Shown here: positions 33,293 to 44,733 of the stretch, piece by piece
Numbering within the stretch: the first letter of the stretch is position 1
How the letters are laid out: every line of letters starts with the position of its first letter
Notes under the pieces: generated by a model
What the model was told of the DNA's origin: nothing
What the model saw: only the letters and a program-made list of their open reading frames with translations
Database searches by the model: none
Translations under genes and position numbers: made by a program
Source of the DNA: Cystobasidiopsis lactophilus
Lineage: Eukaryota > Basidiomycota > Agaricostilbomycetes > Agaricostilbales > Chionosphaeraceae
Direction: 5' to 3'
Assembly: GCA_001599975.1 (NCBI GenBank)
Contig: BCIO01000003.1
Location: 3,742,996-3,806,995 of the forward strand
Length of the DNA stretch: 64,000 nt

Positions 33293-34633
33293 TTGTGATC
33301 GCTCTCTGAACGAGGAGGAATGCAGCTAGAAGAGCTTGGGCGAGCACCTGCGTCTCCTTCAGTAGATCACTTGGTCGATGTGGGACAAGACAAAGCGACT
33401 GCAGTTTGGTGTTGCTGTGAAAGCGCCGTTGGTCCCGGTGTCCGTGCACCTGAAAGATCGCACATGTAGTGCTCCCACACGAAAGACTGCCATTCATCAA
33501 CTAACTAGTAGCTGTGCGATCAAAGAGTCTCGACAAACGCGCAAGAGAACGGGACGATGGCAAGTGCAAATCATTTCTGACAATTTTTTGGCCACCTTCA
33601 AGCTTCCACTCCCCGCTTCATTCACTAGATGCCATGTTTCTGAGATCGGATGAGCACTGAGTGAAGCGATCAAACAACGTGACTGGCAAACGCAAACAAA
33701 AGGAAGAGGCAGCAGTGACGAGCGCGCCCAGTGCCCAGTTCGTACGGTCACCGAAGAGCTCAATGGAGCCAGAAGTGCGCTACGATCGCTTCCTCAAATC
33801 ATTAAGAACAGTTTGCATCAAACGTTCAAGGACGCAACACATGAGAGAACAACCTGAGACTCGCCGCTTCCGAGGCATCAAGGTCGTTCGAAGGCAACCA
33901 CCAAAATCGCCCTTTTCCGCTGTTTTGTTATTCTGAAAGTGGCTCCAGAGTATGCCACACACCCGCGAGACTGCCCAGTTCAGTGCAGAGGTGTCGCTCG
34001 CCCCAGCAATGCCGGCGTCTTGCCCGCGAGTTTGGCAACTTGAACAAGCTGGTCGAGAGGGCGAGGGCAAAGCTCGAATCTCCCATTCCTTTGTCGTGTA
34101 GTATCTGATCCGTAGCTCTTTCCCTTGTCTTTGTGCATTCCATAGTGTGTAGTGTGCGTGGGGACATCCCGATAAAAGTTTGCCACCCGATGGCTTGAGT
34201 GATGACCGGCGCCGGCAGCGCGTTTGAAGCTATCAACCAAGCATTGAGAGTGTCCCTTGTCCAGAAAATGAGAGGAGAGCACCACAGGAAGCCAACCCTC
34301 CAAAATCCGCTTCTGGCGCGAAGGACGCCGCTTGGCGACGAGCGCTCAACTTCGCCGTTGCTTCTGCTTATTCAACACTTGCAGGCCCTCTTTTAAGCCT
34401 ACAAGACAAGCATGAGAGACAGCTTGGACCGAACTTGCGCAGTGCCTTCAATGCCGACACGTCCAGCTCGTCTCCCGCCTGAACTCAATTTGCATTCATC
34501 TGGCCTCGCTGTTGCGCTTCTTGGGCGTTGCTCTCTCGTGATACACCCGTTGGATGTGATGTCACTTGCGGATGTGCCTGTCAAGTTGTGGGTGCGGGGG
34601 CACATGAACGGCTCGTGAAATGCTGGAGCCGTT
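33293..34633. other. Long divergent intergenic region
   Basis: 1.3 kb between LtrA and the plus-strand 971-residue gene. Several short open frames exist (33661-33936 plus, 33928-34303 minus) but none has a known motif or a splice-consistent extension. Confidence 0.45.
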
Positions 34634-37600
34634 ATGGCCAACGACCTCGAGCGCCAATTTTCTTGCTCCCCTTCTTCCACACTTGCAAAAGAAGACTCTT
34701 CTTTTCAACGCTTACAACCAATCGACGAGCTCAAGATGCTGTCTGCTTCTTTCGCCTCGTCTCTCCTCGGCTTCTGGACCTTGCTCGCTGCCATCTTGCA
34801 GCCGTTCTTCGGCGTCGAGTTGGCCGTCCGCTTTGTTGGCACCATTGAAGCCGTCAAGAGCAACCCCATCATTCAACTCATGTGCCAACGACTGCCTCTC
34901 GTGAGTCCTTCTTGTCCTAGCCTGCAAGCTGCGTCGAATGAACTGAACGGTTCGCGCCGTTAGTTCTACGACGAGATCCACTGCATGGGACCTAGCTGGA
35001 AACTGACACCCTCGGCTCCCTTTGTCGTCATTGACTTACCTGCTACTTTCACTGTGACGGTGAGTCTGGAATCTGCCAGTGCGAGTTCCCCTCAGCTGAA
35101 CCGACCGTTCCGCAGGATCCGTTGGTTTCGGTGCTCGAGTCAGAGATCCACCTGGCTGGTATTGCGAACAACTCAGGTCCAGTGAGTCGGGCACACCCTA
35201 TTCTTTGCGGCTGAACGGGGCTCATCGTCCCAATTTGCAGATTCGAACGGCCTCCCCGTCCACTGCCGCTGTAGTCAAGTCTGCCCTCCTTCAGGCCGTT
35301 CGATTTGCTTTCAATAGCATCTCGAACATGCTCGACTGGATCTGCGTCTCGGCAAAGAGCTTCGCAGGCTTTGGTCACCTGAAAGCCCGCGTGGCCAATG
35401 TACTCAAAATCAGCTCGGAGCGCCGACGCATCCTTAAGAAACGACTTACAATCTTGGAAGACGGAGAAGCCTTGGCCGAAGAGGTCCGAGTTTTCGAAGC
35501 CGACGCCGGTATCGAAATCGAGATCGCCCGTGCCAACCGTCGCCGCCTGCAAGAGGAGCTCGAAGAGGCCGCCGCTGTGGTTGAACATGCAAGGGTCATG
35601 GAAGCACAGGCGGCAGCGCATCTCAAGAGGATGCAAAATCTTCGGAATGTGTTGTTTGCTGCCTTGGCTGCGGCCCTTTGCACTTGGCTCGCCATCAAGC
35701 GATTCCTGCAGAGCTACATTCTTGGACGTGAGTCAAAGTTTATTACATATCGCTTTTAGACGCCGACATGATGAGTCTCCTTTCACAGCGTGGCGCACTC
35801 GATTCGCCTGGAAGCACAACCTACCGGCGCTAGCTCCTTGGATGTACTTCCCACTCGATAGGGAAGAGATCATCGCTGCAACCTCCAGAGTGAAGCCGCC
35901 GCCACCTGTGGAAACGATCCCCGTCAAGATCGAAGCTACAAGCTACAAAATTGCTGCCCCTTACCTCCCGCCCAAAGATCGCCTACCACCGAGGCGACCT
36001 GCTGCTGCTGCCCCGACCATTTCAGCTTCTCCTTCTCCTTCGCCTCCGTCTTGTCGTCCGTTCATCCCGGACTTTGACGTGAGGTTCCACCGCTTCCCAC
36101 ACATTTTCCCGCCAGAGATCTCGGGCAGGAGACCTCCTCCCTATCAACCTGGCTACCTCACTCCTCGCAAACCCGAAGCTTGCAANCCCTCCACCCNCCC
36201 CTCCGCAGTGTTGCCCGCCCCCGTCCCACCTCAAGGCAGCACGAACCCGGTCCGCACCCCTTGGGAGTTGCCCGGACCATTCTCGGCTGGTGCGACCACC
36301 TACTTCCAGCCTCCGTTGCCTCAGCCAGCGCAGCACACAGTCTATCAGCAACAGTACATCCTGCCCTCGATTTCGGCCACTTTCAATGCTCCTAGTGCTC
36401 CGCCTCCACTTCCAAATCTGCTCTGGTGCCCTCTGCAGCCCACCACCTTGCCGGCGGTCACTTTTCAAAGGCCGTGTTGGTCTGTTCAGCAGCAGCAGCA
36501 GCAGCAGCAGCAGCAAGAGGTCGTCGATATGGATCTTGACGAGCCCTCGTCGCCTGTTGGCGAGTCCGATATGGACTGGTCGTGGAGCTCCGACGAGGAG
36601 ACCTCGCTCGACTGCGACATGGAAGATGCTCATCTATGGTCGCAACCCATTCAGGAGCCGGCCACTACCTCTTTTGGGCCTCCGCCAATTGTCCACTGGG
36701 CTTCAGCTCCAACGTTCCGGCCGACTCCAGCTTTTCGACCAACTCCAGCCTCAACGTTTCGGCCGACTCCAGCCCCAGCTTTCTGTCCTACTCCAGTCCC
36801 AGTCACGCCTTCACCTCCTTCCAGACCTGAGCCAGCTGTCCGTCCAGCTGCTCAAACTCAACCCAACACCTTCAAAAGGCCTCCTTCTAGTCTTCGCGCT
36901 TCCGTGCTTACGGTGAGCCCCATTCTTGATTGTCGGTTTTGTTTCTGGCTGACCTGCTCGCAGGCTAACGCTTTCAAATCTTGTGCAACGCCTACAACTC
37001 CTACTCCCCTACCACCCAAACCCACTCCACCAGTAGCTCGAAAGCCCAACATTGAGGTGTACAAGCGTCCTGCGCCCCCAATGCCAAACGTGCCGGAGCG
37101 GGTCGCAACTTCAAGCTCTTCTACGTCTTTGCCCTCGGCTCCCGCGTCGACGAGCGCTACACCTGCGGCAAAAGCGGTCTCAGCTTCGACCAGCCCTGCA
37201 TCCCTGGAGCAACAGCAGCTGGAGATGCGACTAGCGGCCATTCGGTCGACTTGCGCGTTTGTTAATTCGGACCGCCCAGATGTGGACATCAATGCCTGGG
37301 TGGCTCCGTGTTCCATGGTCGCCGAGCTGTGCCTACACCCCGACCCTTCTACCGTCTTCGCTGCGACTATGTACCAAGGCATCTACAACCGTCACCTCAA
37401 AGGCGTCAATTTCAACGAGATCGACTACGTGCTGTTGCCGATGCCAGCAAATGAGCCTCCTGAAGGTGCCAATCGGACTTGGTGGCAGACCGAGAGCGTC
37501 TGGGGCCTGGGAGTGGTCAGCTTTGAGGATCAGATCGTTGACTTCTATTGTCCTGGAGCGTCCGAAGAAACCGCGCAATGGGCTTTTAAAGTGAGCCTGA

Positions 37601-38007
37601 TTCCCTCTTAGATCTCTTCTTTCTCCTGCTGAGAAGAACTCAACAGGCCATCAAGACTGTAATGGCTGGCCTCATCAAGTGCTCGCCCTACACCTCGCTC
37701 AAGCTGCAAGACTTTTCGTCCAGTCTTTTCAACGTAAGTCCGCTCTTCTCTCTGACATGAGCTTGATCTGACGGTTTTTTTCGCGACAGGATGAGGGACA
37801 CGCTCTCCACTCGCAGCACGCCGTCGTCCAAAATATACTCGAGCTGGCGTTGGACGACGACATTGGCTCGCTCTTCCCCAGCGCGACCAATGACTGGGCA
37901 CAAGTATGCCCGTTCCCTACTTTTATGTATGCTTGCAATTGATTGAAGTCCTTTGCCAGTGGTACGCGATCTTGGTTCACGTCGGAGCAACGGGCGACAT
38001 GCAGTAG
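34634..38007 (+). CDS. Large membrane/coiled-coil/polyQ protein with degenerate Ulp1-like C-terminus
   Basis: Nine exons join in frame to 971 residues: 34634-34900, 34964-35059, 35116-35181, 35241-35727, 35789-36912, 36964-37590, 37647-37733, 37790-37903, 37960-38007. In order: a hydrophobic segment (residues 38-65), a charged coiled coil (about 215-285), a membrane helix (LFAALAAALCTWLAI, about 300), a Pro-rich region with a run of ten Gln, an acidic patch and FRPTPA repeats, then a globular C-terminal domain of about 220 residues. That domain has the order of a Ulp1/C48 protease (IDYVLLPM, VWGLGVVSFEDQIVDFY) but Val replaces the catalytic His before Trp and no DCG is seen, so it is probably inactive. 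Two bases (36186, 36197) are ambiguous. The family is not recognised; the fold is inference. Confidence 0.65.
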
Positions 38008-38019
38008 CGATGTGGCAAA
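37960..38019 (+). other. Stop-containing cassette-like exon
   Basis: The exon that ends the 971-residue protein at TAG 38005-38007 is followed 12 bases later by a strong AAA|GTGAGT donor, with an acceptor at 38072. Both sides are phase 0. If the 60-nt exon is skipped, the frame continues through 38073-38166, 38229-38319 and 38387-38456. This would replace the last 15 residues by a basic, Ser/Lys/Pro-rich tail. Confidence 0.5.
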
Positions 38020-38228
38020 GTGAGTCGCTTTCTCTCTAACTGTCGGTCTTCCCATCTGAACTCTTCCTTCAGAAACGTGAAAAAGGTAGTGTGGAGCAGA
38101 AAGGGCAAAGCAAGATACCGTCGAGCGGAAGGACGAGCATCGTTGGCGGAGAAGCTCTCTCTCTAGGTTTGTCTCGATTGGCAATCGTCTAGTTGGGGAT
38201 CAAGAGCTAACATGTCAATGGTGCGCAG

Positions 38229-38637
38229 CTTCTCTCATTTCAAGACCCGTCGTCAAGGCGGTGCCCTCGAAGGCGCCACTCAAAACCCCTGACGGCAAGC
38301 GGAGGAGCCATCTCTCCGGGTTGGTCCTTTCCTTTTCTCCTCATTTGGCAGCAAAGGATCGAAAGCTCACAAGATTTTCGGTTCAGCTTCTCCCATTCAA
38401 GAGCCATTGCCAAGGCGGTGCCCTCGAAGGCGCCACTCAAAACCCTTGGCGGCTAGCGGAGGTGCCATCTCTCCGGGTTCGTCCCTTCATTTTCCGTCGT
38501 CCAACAAGCTCATACTGATCTGATGCTCAGTTCCTCCTACAAAGTTGCCCCGACCTGCCGCGTTCGTCCTTCCAGCAGGTCTTGGGGTTGATGACTCTGA
38601 GGTGGCGACCGTACCCATCTCTTCGGGTCAGTCCGCT
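38229..38637 (+). repeat. Tandemly duplicated exon modules
   Basis: 38229-38319 and 38387-38476 are near-identical 91- and 90-nt exon-like blocks, each preceded by a CAG acceptor and ending CCGG before a GTT-G/C-GTCC donor. They share a long identical core starting AAGGCGGTGCC (38255 and 38412), a period of about 157 nt. A third, strongly diverged block (38531-38637) has the same borders. The first encodes a basic peptide (KAVPSKAPLKTP); the second reads into TAG at 38454. Confidence 0.7.
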
Positions 38638-38827
38638 GCTCTCTTTTGGGCACGGAGGGCGTCTGCTGATTTGTTATGTTGCGCTCAAAACAGTCCTTGC
38701 TCCACCTTGCCTGTCCCGCCCTCGTTCACTGCTTGCCCTCCACACACTTTGCCACACATGAGCCACACGCTGCCACGCTGTAGAGCCCCAGCTTCCCCCT
38801 TGTACTTTTAGATCAGTGTAATCTCAT

Positions 38828-39421
38828 TTGTTGGTTATATTCCGATCGCATTTGACTTTGCTAGAGAGTCGACTTTCAGTTTCCAAAGCGTCGGTATTGC
38901 TTCCGGAGAAGGTGGCGCAAGTGCCTTCCGTTCAAGAGTTGACCTTGCGCTCGACATCGTACATTTGTAGTTGCACTGCTTCCTGTACATGTGTGCAAAC
39001 AGACTCAATCCCACTGCAGCAGCCAGCTCTCAGCAATTCGCCAAACAACAAACGTGCGAAATGGCGCTCACCACCAATGGCTGCTGCTCCTTCGGAGCCT
39101 CCGTGCTCGCAGATGTCGGATGCTCAGCTGCTAGTTTGGCTAGACGTCCGCCGCCAGCCACCACGCCGCGATTCTTCGCCTTTTCGCCAGCGACGGTCAG
39201 CCTTGCCGCGCATGATTTGCGACCCAGAGCGGCTTACTGCCTCTGCCCGCTGCTCTGCCGCCTTCAAAGCTGCTTCTCTACGTGCTGCTGGGTCTCCTGT
39301 GTCTGCAGGTGTCGCTCCCGAGGAGCCCAAGGTCTGCGCTGGTGCTTTGCTTGGCGCCGGCCGCGAAGTGTTTCTGTTCTTGGGCGCCTTCAGCTCGCTG
39401 GGACCGCTCTCCCCAATGTGA
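38828..39421 (+). CDS. Hypothetical protein, low confidence
   Basis: A 198-codon open frame with a polar middle (LQQPALSNSPNNKRAKWRS) and Ala-rich end. It may be a further 3' exon of the preceding gene, an independent short gene, or chance. No ATG-based start is convincing and no domain is recognised. Confidence 0.2.
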   Translation: MLVIFRSHLTLLESRLSVSKASVLLPEKVAQVPSVQELTLRSTSYICSCTASCTCVQTDSIPLQQPALSNSPNNKRAKWRSPPMAAAPSEPPCSQMSDAQLLVWLDVRRQPPRRDSSPFRQRRSALPRMICDPERLTASARCSAAFKAASLRAAGSPVSAGVAPEEPKVCAGALLGAGREVFLFLGAFSSLGPLSPM

Positions 39422-40031
39422 TCCACTTGCACTGAACCACCAGAGCAGACTGCCCCCATGACTGAACAAAGATTCGCGTTTGCGGCCGAAAGCAGCTCGA
39501 CCTTTTGGTGTCCGGGGGTCAAGGCCGCCAACCGAGATCTGTCGAGTGCTCCACGGGGAGCTGACCAACATGTGCCTGAAATTCTCGAGTGCGGCTGAAA
39601 CGATTGTGCACGGAGTCTCCTCGGCATGGCAGACCGCTTGACGTTCGTTTTGTCGATTGGATAAATGAGCATGCTTATCGATCAATGTCAAACGAGTCTT
39701 ATCCTTCCGCCCAAGCACCATTTGCGCTCTGTCTAACTCTCTTCATGGTAATCAACAGAGAGACCTCGCTTGCGGTCAGAGGTGTTGTCCGCGATGTTGG
39801 TATCGACCTTCTCTTGGTGCCCCCAAGTTGCCAACGAGCTAGGCTTCGCATGCTTTGCAGAAGGCACGGGATATAGCTATGCAGTGCACTATGCCCGGCA
39901 ATGCGGGCCTTTCCCGACGTTAAAAGCAGCGAATTTTTAAATGGGCGCTGCTGCTCTGACATGCATCGAGATTGCACCAAGAGCGTGGAAAGTCGTCTTC
40001 GTCCGCAACGACCAAACCTCACAATAGCAGC
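39422..40031. other. Intergenic, promoter of MFS gene
   Basis: Nothing coding is supported. The MFS gene ATG follows at 40032. Confidence 0.5.
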
Positions 40032-42581
40032 ATGGTCAACGATAACAAGCTTCGTGACGATAAGGACAAAGACGGCGGCATCGATGAAGCCGAGGATGGG
40101 CGCGCCTTGCCAGTCCACTCTGACCTCAGAACGCCTTTGACAGCTTGGCTTGTCGTTTTTGCCACCGCAGCTTACTATGTGAGTCGGAAATTCTGCAGTT
40201 AACAAACCAGACTGATAGATAGCCAGATTTGTTGTCTCATGGTGGTGACGGCCGGTAAGCCTGACTTACACTGCCCTCGAGGCTCCGCGGGCTCCTCCTT
40301 CAACATCTGTTCGAAGCTGGGTTCTGGCGTGGTGAAGTCGTAGCATCTGTCGGAGGCGAAAAAACGAGGCTGTGGTTGCCTAATGCCTTTGCCGTTCGTC
40401 GCCATTGCTGCCTCGTCCAAGTTCTGCTTCGACTGAGCAGGAAGCAGGTTGTGGTTGTTGTTTTAGGGCCACCTTTTGCAGCTTGTTCGTGCGATCTTAT
40501 GGTCGTCAGGCTCATCCGTACGCTAAAGTGAAGCCACCAGTCGGCGACAAAATCGGTCGCCGCGAAATATCACTCGGCGGTTGTTTGTTTGGCTTTCTCG
40601 GCTGCCTTTTCATCGCTGTCAGCCACAGTATCAATACCGTTATCGCTGGTAGCGCGATTTTTGGGCTCGCGTTTGCCAACCTGGTACGTTCAAGCGGCAG
40701 AAGGATCAATGCACCCATTGACGATTAAGGCAGGGCAACGTCTTCGCCATTTGTTGTGAAGTTCTTCCAAGAAGACATAGGGCTACAGCGAACGGGGTCC
40801 TGAGTGTCGTTGGATGCTTAGGTGAGTGGCTGCTAATCACGGGCAAATTTCCGGCTGAACCCGCCACCTAGGAATCTGGCTCGCGTTGTTTGGAGGAGCT
40901 GCTCTGATCGAGAACAAGCGTGCGTTTGTGACTTGTTGCCTTTGGTCCTAAGCTCACGTTCGAGCAGCCGGAGGTTAATCTGGTTTTCTGCTCGCCGGGC
41001 GGGCACAGCTGACGTGTCGTTCGGTCACCAGGCTATGCCCGATGGAGATCACTCTTTTGGTGAGTTATTGGGTGGCGTAGAACGATCAAGCATCCACTTA
41101 GTGTCCGGACAGGCTCGCAGGAGCATGCTTCGCCGCCACCGCGCTGCCTCTTGCCTTATTGTGTAGGCATCCCAGTCGCGAGCAAGCAAGCTTCACTGAT
41201 ATTTCTTTGCAGATTTCCCGGTGCCAGTTCCCAACCCTGACAACCTGACCGTAATGGAGCGAGTGCTGAAGATGGACTTGGTCGGCTCTGGGTTTTTCGG
41301 TCTGGCCTTGACCCCATTTCTTGTTGGACTCACTTGGGTAAGTCACACCCGGTACGATATCATTCTTAGTACCGACATGAATCTTACAGGGCGGCGAATC
41401 ATATTCGTGGCATTCTGCTGCCGTCTTGGTTTCAATTCTTGGTGGCGCTGGTCTGATGGGAGTCTTTGTAGCCCACCAGTGTTGGGTTGAGAAGGGTATG
41501 TATATGCGGGTGGCTTGGGTTGCCGGCTAACATTTGGGCACAGAGGGCTTATTCGGTCGGGCGCTGTTCCAGCAGGGCCGGAACTACCCCATCAGCCTTC
41601 TTGGCTGCCTTGTGGAGGGAATGGTCTACCTCGTCTTCAACTCTTACTATGGCAGCGAAACTGGAGCTCTCTTCGAGAACAGAGTCTATCTCGTGGCGTT
41701 GCGCTTCACCGTCTTCCATTTTGGCCTTTGCTTGGCAGTCCCCCTCTACACATGGTACATCTGGAGAACCAAACGGGTCAAACGGGTGCTTATCGTTGGC
41801 TGTGAGTACTTGTCTCTCTTAAGCCATGCAGACCGCTCACTCAAAAGACAGACGTTTTCATGTTGGTCGCTGCGATTGGCATGAGCCAAGTAAAGCCTAG
41901 CACGAACGCGTTGCCTATTGCCATGTGTTTCTTGGCAGGACTGTGGGTGGCTACTTAGCTCAATTGCCGACAATCTGAGAATACATTTAGAGGCTTCTCG
42001 TCGCCTCAAACGTATCTGACGGCGGTTGCCCAACTTTCCGTGCCGGCTGAACGAGTCGGTCTAGCTTCCGCAATGTCTCAAGCTGCTCGGTTTGTTGGGG
42101 GCTCCATTGGCGTGGCCTGCGCATCCGCCATTTTCTCGGCCAAGCTGAAGGCCAAGCTGGAAGCCTACATCTCTTCAGCTGCGACAAAAGAAGGGCTGGA
42201 GGCCACATCTGTGGACGCCTTTGTGAAAGCACTTGCTGCACAGGATGTCGACGCAGCTACGTCTGTTCCAGGTGTGACGCCATCTATCCTCAAAGCTGGA
42301 TTCGCTGCCGTGAAGCACGGTGAATTACCTTGTGCCTCCACTTCAAAGCTTGGTTCTGATACATTTGGTGCCAAACAGCTACCGCCAGCGCATATTCATT
42401 TGTGTGGTACTTCCTTCTGGCTCTCATCGTGATGGGTCTGCTGGCAGGTGGGTTCGCCATCATCGATGATCATCAGGAGAGGAGACCCATCCCGTCTACC
42501 ATCTCCAGTCTAACTTCTTCAGCCACTGGAGAAGGAGTTCAATGGCCGAGTCGACAGACCTACAGCTTTTTCGTCAAATAA
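40032..42581 (+). CDS. TRI12-type MFS transporter 2
   Basis: Fourteen-helix MFS exporter. The ATG at 40032 gives a charged N-terminus (KDKDGGIDEAEDG), with helix 1 from LTAWLVVFATAAYY. The helix 2-3 to 4 region shows DKIGRREISLGGCLFGFLGC and VIAGSAIFGLAFANL. Central blocks are VVGCLGIWLALFGGAALIE, FPVPVPNPDNLTVMERVLK, DLVGSGFFGLALTPFLVG and LFGRALFQQGRNYPISLLG. The C-terminal half has LSVPAERVGLASAMSQAARF and GGSIGVACASAIFSAKLKAK, where a long extracellular loop with Ala-rich helices follows, then VWYFLLALIVMGLLAGGFAI and a cytosolic tail. Exons in the first 800 bases are very short and only partly resolved. It is distantly similar to the MFS genes at 8691 and 53930. Confidence 0.75.
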
Positions 42582-42669
42582 GGCTTCTGCCTGACCGATT
42601 CTTTCTACATCTTCGCTTTCCTATTGTAGCAGGCCTGCTTAACGTCTTCCTTTGCTTTGGCGTGAATTG

Positions 42670-43771
42670 ATGATCCGAACGGATCCCGCCGCCCGCCCAA
42701 AATTTTGGAGAGTTCAGGTCGCCGTCAGCCCGCCAAGCCAAGGTCGTTGGATGAGCCTCTATGCGGCCAAAGGTGCTTCACAAGAGACCTTTGCAGCCAA
42801 TGGTCGCATTACTTTGGCCAAGTACGGCGCGGCGTGCTCGTTCAGCGTGCTCGAGTGCTCCTTCCCGCTCAAGTTGATGGTGCCCAAGCTGCACGCTGCC
42901 GTGCCCAACGTCGGCGTCTGCTACTTGCTGACCTACGGCGGGGGCCTGGTCAGCTCGGACGTGGTCAATCTGCTTGTCGAGATCCAGCCTCAATGCACGC
43001 TTCTGCTCTTGACCCAGGTTGGACACTTCCACTCAAGAGCAAGACGTGCGTTGCTCAAAAAGGCTGTTCCAACAGGGCAGCACGAAAATCTTCAAGCAGC
43101 GCGGGGTGGTGGCCTCTGACAGCCTATCGCAGAGCAAGACTTTGCCGACCTGTCAAACTATGGACGTCCAAGTCTCGCCTTCAGCCACTCTCTTGCTTTT
43201 ACCTGCGCCAGTGACTTGCTTCGCCAACGCTTCCTACTCCCAGACCCAGCGCTTCGTCCTGCAAGACCCGACGGGCAGCCTGATGGTCCTCGACGCCTTC
43301 ACCTCTGGCCGGATGGCGCGGGGAGAAGAGTGGCAGTTCCAGCGGTATCGGTCTGAGAACGAGTTCTACCTCGGCTCGACGCGATTGATCAAGGACGTTA
43401 TGCTGCTCGAGGACCAGCTTCCTCCGCCGACGGCTTCCAGCACGCCTCAACAGCGGAACGAGACCAGCTTTAAGAAGCGCCTGGAGCCCTACTCGTCCTA
43501 TGCCAACCTGTTCTTCTTTGGGCCGGCCTTTGAAGCGCTACTTCCCCATTTCTCTGGGCAATTCGAGCAAGTGCAGCAATACCGGCGCTCCCAAGTGGAC
43601 GATTTGGTGTGGTCCTTCAGCGAGCTAGGGGATCACGCCAAGAGCATCAAGGGCGGCGTTGTCAGAGTGGCAGCGGTCAACACGGAGCTGGCCAAGGATT
43701 GGCTGAAGGACCAACTGGCCGAAGTGAAGGGCGTGCTTGGGCCCGACCTCTATCGCCAAGTGTGGACGTAA
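42670..43771 (+). CDS. ureD: Urease accessory protein UreD
   Basis: Two exons (42670-43017, 43076-43771) encode 347 residues. UreD works with UreF and UreG to insert nickel into urease in the cytosol. Diagnostic blocks are the N-terminal NGRITLAKYG strand, LECSFPLKLMVP, CYLLTYGGGLVSSD, then LLLLTQGSTKIFK across the intron, followed by PSATLLLLPAPVTCFANASY and LMVLDAFTSGRMARGEEW. The ATG at 42670 is the first in frame; a second Met lies 30 codons later. Only 88 bases separate it from the MFS gene stop. The length is typical of fungal UreD. No other urease gene is in the window. Confidence 0.88.
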
Positions 43772-44733
43772 TGCCCAAATTTCGCCCTCTGGTATGGCGA
43801 TAAGGCTTTTCTGCCTCTGTCTGGCCCTAAACCAGAGGCTCCAAGCAAGCCAGTGGCTCTCTTGGGACGACAACTCGATTGGTCGGTGGGTGGTTTCAGC
43901 TCAATTTGCGACTTCCGCGCTGAAATTTGTCCATCGCCTTCAGTCCTGCCATTTCCCAGCCTAACGGAGCAAACTCAAGGCCGGCATCGACTTGCTTAGC
44001 CCACAAAAGGCGGACGCGGTCGAAGGGGTCGCGACTTAAATGGACCCTGCTTTCACGTGCGGCGGCCAAAAACAAGACCAGACAAACTTTCGGCACCTTT
44101 GGCCAACCCTCCCACGTTGACGAGCCAGATGAGAAACAACGCCAAAAGCTTGCTGATCCCTAACGATCATCCTTGGCCACTTCTCACCTTCAAGATGCTG
44201 AAAAGAAGAGGGGCAAAACAGCAAAACGAGGGCACACCGAAGAACCCCCTTGCTTATCTCTGGCGACTTTTTTTTCCTGGCCAATGCCGTTGCATGATCG
44301 AAGGGGGATTGGCCTGTTCTCTGTGTGGCCATATTTATGCGGGTCCGCGTCGCACAGATTCCTTCATGCACTTTTTGGGAGCTAAGAGAAGCGGGCTATA
44401 TGCCAGAATGAGAGAGGGGATCGGGGACACGTTTATAGAGAAATGATGTGGCTCTCGTTCCTGAGCTGCCGTCAATCCCATTTTTGAAGGCGACCACCGA
44501 GCCTGCGGGGCATCGCTGCACGCACAGCCCAGCCCTCGTCCGCCAACTTTTTTGTTGTTCTCGCACCAACCTCGACCGTACGCGGCTCCAGCTTGATTTG
44601 ACAGTGAGCAGCCTCCCAATCGCGTCCGACAGAAGCCAATCAATTGAGTCCGTCCGCCCCCCAAAAAGTTTCTGGGCAGTGGGGACCGACCGCACCATTC
44701 AAACATCAACTTCCGCTGCTGCCTGTTCACGTT
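43772..44733. other. Intergenic, promoter of zinc-finger gene
   Basis: No supported gene. A 44129-44446 plus-strand frame has an ATG and a C-x-C...C-x2-C pattern but no recognisable family. The last 300 bases are pyrimidine-rich. Confidence 0.45.

Noticed and set aside
44129-44446. ATG-started frame with C-x-C...C-x2-C that could suggest a zinc ribbon
   Set aside because: No recognisable family, no splice continuation, and it lies in the promoter region of the C2H2 gene.
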